A stretch of 42,028 bases of DNA from a virus. Numbering within the stretch: position 1 is the first letter of the stretch; each line of letters opens with the position of its first letter. Shown piece by piece: positions 38,105-42,028 of this stretch. The translations under genes were made by a program, and so were the position numbers. The stretch is taken from IMG/VR virus record IMGVR_UViG_3300017956_003450, positions 1-42,028 of that record, one strand, 5' to 3'. The notes beneath the pieces were generated by a model that did not search any database, was not told the DNA's origin, and worked only from the letters and a program-made list of their open reading frames with translations.

Positions 38105-38548
38105 ATGACTAATAAACATCTATCTATTTTTAATCAACTAAGACCAGTAACAGTAGGATTCGACAACATGTTCGATCATTTTGAACGTATGTTTGATGAA
38201 GACTATACTTTCAATGTTCCTACAGTTAACTTTCCACCGTACAACATAGTAAAAACAGGTGACTTCACTTATGACGTAGAACTTGCTTTAGCAGGCTTCT
38301 CAAAAGATGACATCACAGTTGACTATGCTGATAACGTACTAACAGTAAAATCTGTTAAGAAGTCAGAAGAAAACAAAGAAGACGGTGTACTACATAGAGG
38401 TATCTCAAAAAGATATTTCTCAAAAGCGTTTACAATCGCTGATGATGTAGAAGTTAAAGGTGCTGAGTTGAAAGATGGCTTACTTAAAATCTCTATGGAA
38501 CGAATAATTCCAGAAGGTAAAAAGCCTAGATCCATTAAAATCAAATAA
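38105..38548 (+). CDS. Small heat-shock protein, Hsp20 family
   Basis: A 147-residue IbpA-like chaperone: FNVPTVNFPPYNIVKTGDFT, the alpha-crystallin domain VELALAGFSKDDITVDYADN ... HRGISKRYFSKAFTI and an Ile-x-Ile tail (SIKIK). Hsp20 holds unfolded proteins until other chaperones refold them. Similar genes are common in marine T4-like phages and may assist virion assembly. It has a late promoter, a structured leader that may sense temperature, a very strong ribosome site and its own terminator, so it is an independent unit. Confidence 0.93.
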   Translation: MTNKHLSIFNQLRPVTVGFDNMFDHFERMFDEDYTFNVPTVNFPPYNIVKTGDFTYDVELALAGFSKDDITVDYADNVLTVKSVKKSEENKEDGVLHRGISKRYFSKAFTIADDVEVKGAELKDGLLKISMERIIPEGKKPRSIKIK

Positions 38549-38564
38549 CTCTAGTATCAATAAT

Positions 38565-38592
38565 AAGTGGTGTGGGTGGTCTCACACCACTT
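38565..38592 (+). terminator. Terminator after hsp20
   Basis: AAGTGGTGTG (38565-38574) and CACACCACTT (38583-38592) are perfect 10-base complements around an 8-base loop, followed by TACTTTTC. The T-run is interrupted but adequate. It lies 17 bases after the hsp20 stop and before the third radical SAM gene at 38618. Confidence 0.75.
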
Positions 38593-38617
38593 TACTTTTC
38601 TCATAAGTAGTATTACA

Positions 38618-39820
38618 ATGAAGAAAAAACCTTTAACCTGCCATCTTGGTATGGCCGGCATTAATTTTAAACATGATCGAGTAGATCTTTGCTACAGGTC
38701 AATACGAGGAACAAAGGTACAATACAACTCAGTTTCAGAAGCAGTAAATGATCCAATTCTTTGCAATCAACGACTTGCGTTATTAAATGGCAATTTTCCA
38801 AAAGGATGTTATGATTGTGAATTTATGGAAAAACAAGGAGTTGAAAGTTATAGACAACGTATCAAACTTGGTAATAAACCAGATCAGTGGTATATTGATA
38901 ATGTTGATCCAACTACAGGTAAGATAAAACATTTAAAAAGAATAGAACTCCGCTTCAATAATGTGTGCAATTATGCTTGTAGGCATTGCAGTGCAGAATA
39001 CAGTTCTACTTGGGAAAAAATTCTCAAACAAAATCCAGACATAGCAAAGTTTGATTATCAAAATACAAAAGAAATTAGAACAGAGAGTTATACTGCTTAC
39101 TTAGAAAAATTTGATCTTGAAAAATTCTTAGAAGATGATGACTCACTTGAAATAGAAATTACTGGAGGCGAGCCTTTTTTTCAAGCATCTTTCTATGAAT
39201 TTTTAGAAAAAATACAGCCTTTTGCTAGTAAGATAAGATTAATAATTACAACCAATGGCAGTATAGCAGGCAAATTCAAACAATATGATGTGATAGATTT
39301 ATTAAAAAACTTTCAAAGAATTAACTTAAAAGTTAGTTTAGATGCATCTGAATCTTTTTACAGTTATTTTAGACAAGGTGGCAATTGGAACACAGTATTA
39401 AAAAATGTAATGTTTTTTAAACAAATACCACAATTAATATTATCACCTATTTGTACTATATCAGTTTTTCAATCAGCTCGAATGCCTGAAATTTATTGTG
39501 ATTTTTTAAAAATAACTACAGCAGATACTTTTTCTAGTGGAGAAGTACTTCACCCACCTGTATTGAATCCATGGATTCTTCCAGATCCTTTAAAAATCAA
39601 ATATTTGGAAGAATGGGAAACATTTAGAGAATCGTTGCCTGAAAATGAAAAACCATGGGCAGATAAATTTGCTATATTTTCAGTTCAGATGTTAAAATCT
39701 CAAACTAAAGATCAAAGAAAACTTTGGAAAGATTTCTGTTCATACACAGCTAAATTGGATAAAATTCATAATAAAAAAGTATTTGATTATTTCCCAGAAT
39801 GGGAGCAATACTGGAAATAA
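38618..39820 (+). CDS. Radical SAM protein 3 (twitch-like)
   Basis: About 400 residues from the ATG at 38618; the frame is open further upstream only because it reads through the terminator. It carries Cys8, Cys25, Cys49, Cys64 and Cys67 in an N-terminal region, then the SAM-cluster motif Cys117-x3-Cys121-x2-Cys124 (NVCNYACRHC) and ITGGEPFF for SAM binding. The late position of the motif matches protein 1 at 35500, so these two are probably related, with auxiliary N-terminal clusters. Members of this group recur in marine T4-like phages, substrate unknown. Confidence 0.85.
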   Translation: MKKKPLTCHLGMAGINFKHDRVDLCYRSIRGTKVQYNSVSEAVNDPILCNQRLALLNGNFPKGCYDCEFMEKQGVESYRQRIKLGNKPDQWYIDNVDPTTGKIKHLKRIELRFNNVCNYACRHCSAEYSSTWEKILKQNPDIAKFDYQNTKEIRTESYTAYLEKFDLEKFLEDDDSLEIEITGGEPFFQASFYEFLEKIQPFASKIRLIITTNGSIAGKFKQYDVIDLLKNFQRINLKVSLDASESFYSYFRQGGNWNTVLKNVMFFKQIPQLILSPICTISVFQSARMPEIYCDFLKITTADTFSSGEVLHPPVLNPWILPDPLKIKYLEEWETFRESLPENEKPWADKFAIFSVQMLKSQTKDQRKLWKDFCSYTAKLDKIHNKKVFDYFPEWEQYWK

Positions 39821-39857
39821 CCCTTGTTTTTACGAAGTTGTTATAACTTTACTTTTT

Positions 39858-39865
39858 AATAAATA
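39858..39865 (+). promoter_or_regulatory. Late-type promoter box, AATAAATA, before the ExbB-like gene
   Basis: AATAAATA with a predicted +1 near 39871, then a short leader with AAAGGA and the ATG at 39888. It would drive the membrane module that runs to about 41564 and perhaps clpS. Confidence 0.5.
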
Positions 39866-39887
39866 TAAACAAGTAAAGGAAAAAACA

Positions 39888-40415
39888 ATGCTCAAATATA
39901 AAGTATTTCTAGAATGGTGGTGGTTTTTTTGCACAGCTTGTTTAATAACTATAGTTTTAGCATCATTTGATGTTTTTAAAATTATATGGGAAGCTGACAA
40001 AACAAAAATTAGTTTTGTTATTATATCTTTGTTTACAGCCGTATCACTTTTTTGTGGCCACGAAGCATGGAAACTTAACAAATTAAAGATTAATAATTTA
40101 GAAATAAGTAATCATCTTAAAAAAAGATATGAAACCGGTTGGTTCTCTTCAGAAATTTGTTTGACACTTGGATTGGTTGGAACTGTAAGTGGTTTTATTC
40201 TTATGTTAGTAGGAGCATTTGCTGAATTAAACATTTCAGATCCAGATAGTGTACAGCAGAGCTTAAAAAATATGAGTCTAGGAATGAGTACAGCATTATA
40301 TACAACGTTGGTTGGATTGATATCAAGTGTGTTGCTTAAAGTTCAGTTTTTTAGATTAGAATCACATTTTGATAGTTTTGTAAAAGAAAATGAAGATGCG
40401 AAGAGATCGATATAA
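39888..40415 (+). CDS. MotA/TolQ/ExbB-like proton-channel subunit
   Basis: About 175 residues from ATG 39888, preceded by AAAGGA. Helices lie near 10-28, 41-58, 90-108 and 126-145. LGLVGTVSGFILMLVGAF and the downstream LGMSTALYTTLVGLISSVLL are the two conserved TolQ/ExbB/MotA channel segments. These proteins form pentamers that let protons flow around a dimer of ExbD/TolR/MotB. The next gene has that partner's helix. The pair overlaps by 26 bases, which strengthens the match. Its job in a phage (lysis, entry block, anti-defence) is unknown. Confidence 0.8.
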   Translation: MLKYKVFLEWWWFFCTACLITIVLASFDVFKIIWEADKTKISFVIISLFTAVSLFCGHEAWKLNKLKINNLEISNHLKKRYETGWFSSEICLTLGLVGTVSGFILMLVGAFAELNISDPDSVQQSLKNMSLGMSTALYTTLVGLISSVLLKVQFFRLESHFDSFVKENEDAKRSI

Positions 40416-41034
40416 AACATCAATTGCGTTTATAGATCTTCTTTTTAATATCACAGTAGGTTTAACAATGCTATTCATAATAGCATTTTTATTAATTAAC
40501 CCTGTTGCTAAAAAAGGAGACATAATTGTCAAAGCAGAATTTATTATTACTATGTCATGGCCTAGTTCAAGTCGAGATGATATAGATTTGTATCTCAAAG
40601 ATCCAGCAGACAACATGGTTTATTTTAGACAAAAAGACAAAGGTCTAAATAACCTTGATAGAGATGATTTAGGTACAAGTAATGATGTTGTTAGCACAGT
40701 ATCAGGAGATGTGTTTTACAGATTAAATGAAGAACATATTACCATACGAGAAATAATACCTGGACAGTACATAGTGAATGCACACTGGTATGCAAAGTCA
40801 ACTGTAACAACAAGAATGGATAACGGAGAAATGTATCAACCAAGTGATAATGTGCCAGTTACTATAAAGATTGAAAAATTGAATCCTTATCAATTGATAT
40901 ATGTAGGAACTAAAGTTTTAAATTACCAGGGCGATGAGACAACTTTTTTAAGATTTACACTTGACGATGATGCTAAAGTAGTAGAAACCAATGATTTACC
41001 TTTTAAAATGACACAGAAGTTGAGCGGAAGATGA
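40390..41034 (+). CDS. ExbD/TolR/MotB-like partner with C-terminal beta domain
   Basis: A 214-residue protein. SIAFIDLLFNITVGLTMLFI (residues 11-30) is an ExbD/TolR-like membrane helix, with the Asp16 that carries protons in that family. The periplasmic part starts near residue 45 and has a beta-rich domain: MSWPSSSRDDIDLYLKDPAD and FRQKDKGLNNLDRDDLG resemble the Asp-rich, YfaP/DUF2135-type domain. There is no OmpA-like peptidoglycan domain, so it differs from MotB and ZorB. It overlaps the channel gene by 26 bases and the next by 4. Confidence 0.75.
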   Translation: MKMRRDRYKTSIAFIDLLFNITVGLTMLFIIAFLLINPVAKKGDIIVKAEFIITMSWPSSSRDDIDLYLKDPADNMVYFRQKDKGLNNLDRDDLGTSNDVVSTVSGDVFYRLNEEHITIREIIPGQYIVNAHWYAKSTVTTRMDNGEMYQPSDNVPVTIKIEKLNPYQLIYVGTKVLNYQGDETTFLRFTLDDDAKVVETNDLPFKMTQKLSGR

Positions 41035-41564
41035 TATCAGGACATTTAATAATTCTTATAGGACTAGCCATATATGGAAGTTTCCTCTGTATGGCAGTAA
41101 TCAGCAGAAAAGTTTTTAAAACTTCATTTAAAATATTAGCAACCACTTTGATTGTGTTAACTGTAATTTTGATGTATCAAGGCTTAAACATGATTTATGG
41201 TTGGTCATCACCGCAAAAACAACTGCCAGAAGGCAAAGCAATTATGTTAAATTACTATGCTGATGAAAGAAATGACAAGATTTATGTATGGTTAATTTCT
41301 CCAAAATATGAATATGACTATGTATTTCCACAAATAATTGACTTAATTAATCATAGACAACCAAGAGGAATTCATGTACAATACAATAAAGAATTACATG
41401 ATCAATTGGAACAATTAAGAAAAATGAGTGAAGGACAACCAATTAAAATAGAAATTAAAAATATTAATGGCAAGCCAATTAAAACCACTGACAAAGGTGA
41501 AAACACAGAAGGCGGAGATACAAAGCAATATGTTTTGCCTGATGTAGAAATGATGGAGAAATAA
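41031..41564 (+). CDS. Third membrane protein of the proton-channel module
   Basis: A 177-residue protein with two N-terminal membrane helices (about 5-24 and 34-57), then a soluble domain (YADERNDKIYVWLISPKYEYD) and a polar, Gly/Thr/Lys-rich tail. It overlaps the ExbD-like gene by four bases (ATGA), so all three are translated together. No family recognised. It may be a third complex subunit. Confidence 0.7.
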   Translation: MISGHLIILIGLAIYGSFLCMAVISRKVFKTSFKILATTLIVLTVILMYQGLNMIYGWSSPQKQLPEGKAIMLNYYADERNDKIYVWLISPKYEYDYVFPQIIDLINHRQPRGIHVQYNKELHDQLEQLRKMSEGQPIKIEIKNINGKPIKTTDKGENTEGGDTKQYVLPDVEMMEK

Positions 41565-41566
41565 AA

Positions 41567-41884
41567 ATGACAGCAAATGCATCACCTAATGTATCACCTA
41601 ATGTTGATACTGTTGGAGATATTAAATTACATGAACCAAATCAGTATCATGTAATTTTTTTAAATGATGATTATACACCAATGGAATTTGTAATAAGTAT
41701 TCTAATTGATATATTTCATCATGATAATGATACAGCTAGTGAATTAACTCAGTTAATTCATGACAAAGGAAAAGCAGTAGTTGGTACTTATGTACACGAA
41801 ATTGCTGAACAGAAAGCAATTGAATCAACTGCAATGGCTCGTTCCGCTGGTCATCCTTTAAACGTTACAGTTGAGTCTGAATAA
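41567..41884 (+). CDS. clpS: ClpS adaptor (N-degron recognition)
   Basis: A 105-residue ClpS. YHVIFLNDDYTPMEFVISIL contains the Asn-Asp-Asp and Thr-Pro-Met-Glu motif that binds an N-terminal bulky residue. QLIHDKGKAVVGTY has the His that holds the amino group, and EIAEQKA the following helix. ClpS normally hands N-degron substrates to ClpA. No clpA is seen in this window, so it may use the host ClpAP or compete with it. It follows the membrane module by 2 bases. Confidence 0.93.
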   Translation: MTANASPNVSPNVDTVGDIKLHEPNQYHVIFLNDDYTPMEFVISILIDIFHHDNDTASELTQLIHDKGKAVVGTYVHEIAEQKAIESTAMARSAGHPLNVTVESE

Positions 41885-41906
41885 CAAAAGCTAGAAAATA
41901 TGTGGC

Positions 41907-41923
41907 ACTGTAAAGGTCACAGT
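41907..41923 (+). other. Short hairpin upstream of the FTR1 gene
   Basis: ACTGT (41907-41911) and ACAGT (41919-41923) form a 5-base stem around AAAGGTC in the 59-base gap between clpS and FTR1. No T-run follows, so it is not a clear terminator. A leader structure for the iron-permease gene is possible; the stem is short enough to be chance. Confidence 0.25.
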
Positions 41924-41943
41924 AAGCATCGGAAGGAGTTTAT

Positions 41944-42028
41944 ATGAGTATAGCACCATTTATGGGATCTTTCTTTATCATATTAAGAGAAGGATTTGAG
42001 GCAATGTTGATTGCCATGTTGATTTTTA
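41944..42028 (+). CDS. FTR1-family iron permease, N-terminus only
   Basis: The first 28 codons of a gene cut by the right edge. FIILREGFEAMLIAMLIF contains the Arg-Glu-Gly-x-Glu-Ala motif that binds Fe(III) in FTR1-type permeases (REGLE in yeast Ftr1). AAGGAG stands 6 bases before the ATG. If complete it would import iron, matching the many Fe-S and Fe(II) proteins in this window. Confidence 0.8.
   Translation, partial: MSIAPFMGSFFIILREGFEAMLIAMLIF

Noticed and set aside
38567-38617. Upstream extension of radical SAM gene 3
   Set aside because: It reads through the hsp20 terminator hairpin.
39783-39887. Upstream extension of the ExbB-like gene
   Set aside because: It overlaps radical SAM gene 3 and the late-type promoter box; ATG 39888 follows AAAGGA.
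41901-41930. Possible tRNA-like arm before FTR1
   Set aside because: Only one five-base stem; the loop lacks the U before an anticodon and no acceptor stem exists.
1-42028. CRISPR arrays, rRNA genes, insertion sequences or an integrase
   Set aside because: No regularly spaced repeats, rRNA-like segments, transposase or integrase frames were seen.
1-42028. A bacterial chromosome fragment as the source
   Set aside because: metK, clpX, infC and sufE alone would fit a chromosome, but they are interleaved with UvsW, a gp61-type primase, a gp41-type helicase, PAAR and fibre genes and late-type promoter boxes, with phage-like gene packing.

Overview
This window reads as one block of a T4-like marine myovirus genome. 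It is AT-rich and tightly packed. Nearly every gene lies on the + strand, with stop/start overlaps or gaps of a few bases. Recognisable T4-type or marine-phage genes include a UvsW-type helicase (cut by the left edge), a gp61-type primase, a gp41/DnaB-type helicase, nrdA/nrdB, thyX, a PAAR spike tip, probable head and tail structural genes, an S21 homologue and a phosphate permease. The gene order, the AT-rich DNA and a two-piece (permuted) tmRNA of alphaproteobacterial type point to a phage of a low-GC marine alphaproteobacterium, possibly SAR11-like. The host is inferred.

Layout. 1-3.3 kb: helicase, small replication or unknown genes, a miniature DnaE-like protein, and the only convincing minus-strand gene. 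3.3-9 kb: a structural-type gene, primase, ClpP, ThyX and helicase. 8.9-16.2 kb: mostly probable structural or head genes, including a KxDG (ligase-like) protein, two tandem basic paralogues, a Cys/His-cluster protein, a MGME1-like nuclease and a tail-fibre-type protein. 16.3-19.8 kb: class Ia ribonucleotide reductase. 19.8-21.8 kb: Sm-like protein, PAAR tip, unknown hub-like protein and SET protein. 21.75-22.1 kb: permuted tmRNA whose spacer contains a 21-codon membrane-peptide ORF. 22.1-28 kb: sulfotransferase-like protein, SufE, small membrane proteins, tRNA-Ser, ferredoxin, glycosyltransferase, MetK, tRNA-Leu and a nuclease. 28-32.4 kb: PiT transporter, Smr, a nucleotidyltransferase-cupin fusion, a QueD-like protein, and a membrane coiled-coil protein with a likely -1 frameshift. 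32.4-34.7 kb: ClpX, IF3 and S21. 34.7-39.8 kb: a 2OG oxygenase, three radical SAM proteins and an Hsp20 behind a thermometer-like leader. 39.9-42 kb: an ExbB/ExbD-like membrane module, ClpS and the start of an FTR1 iron permease.

How the parts fit. Three themes recur. First, a phage-encoded translation and protein quality-control set: tmRNA with a tag ending in LAA, ClpX, ClpP with an intact triad, ClpS, Hsp20, IF3, S21 and two tRNAs. Second, an iron, Fe-S and SAM economy: SufE, FdxA, MetK, three radical SAM proteins, an Fe(II)/2OG oxygenase and FTR1. MetK would supply SAM to the radical SAM and SET proteins. Third, nucleotide and phosphate supply: NrdAB, ThyX and PiT. Regulation appears to use both host-type -35/-10 promoters and T4-late-type NATAAATA boxes. 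Several of these place the predicted +1 at or next to the ATG of genes that have no Shine-Dalgarno sequence, which suggests leaderless mRNAs.
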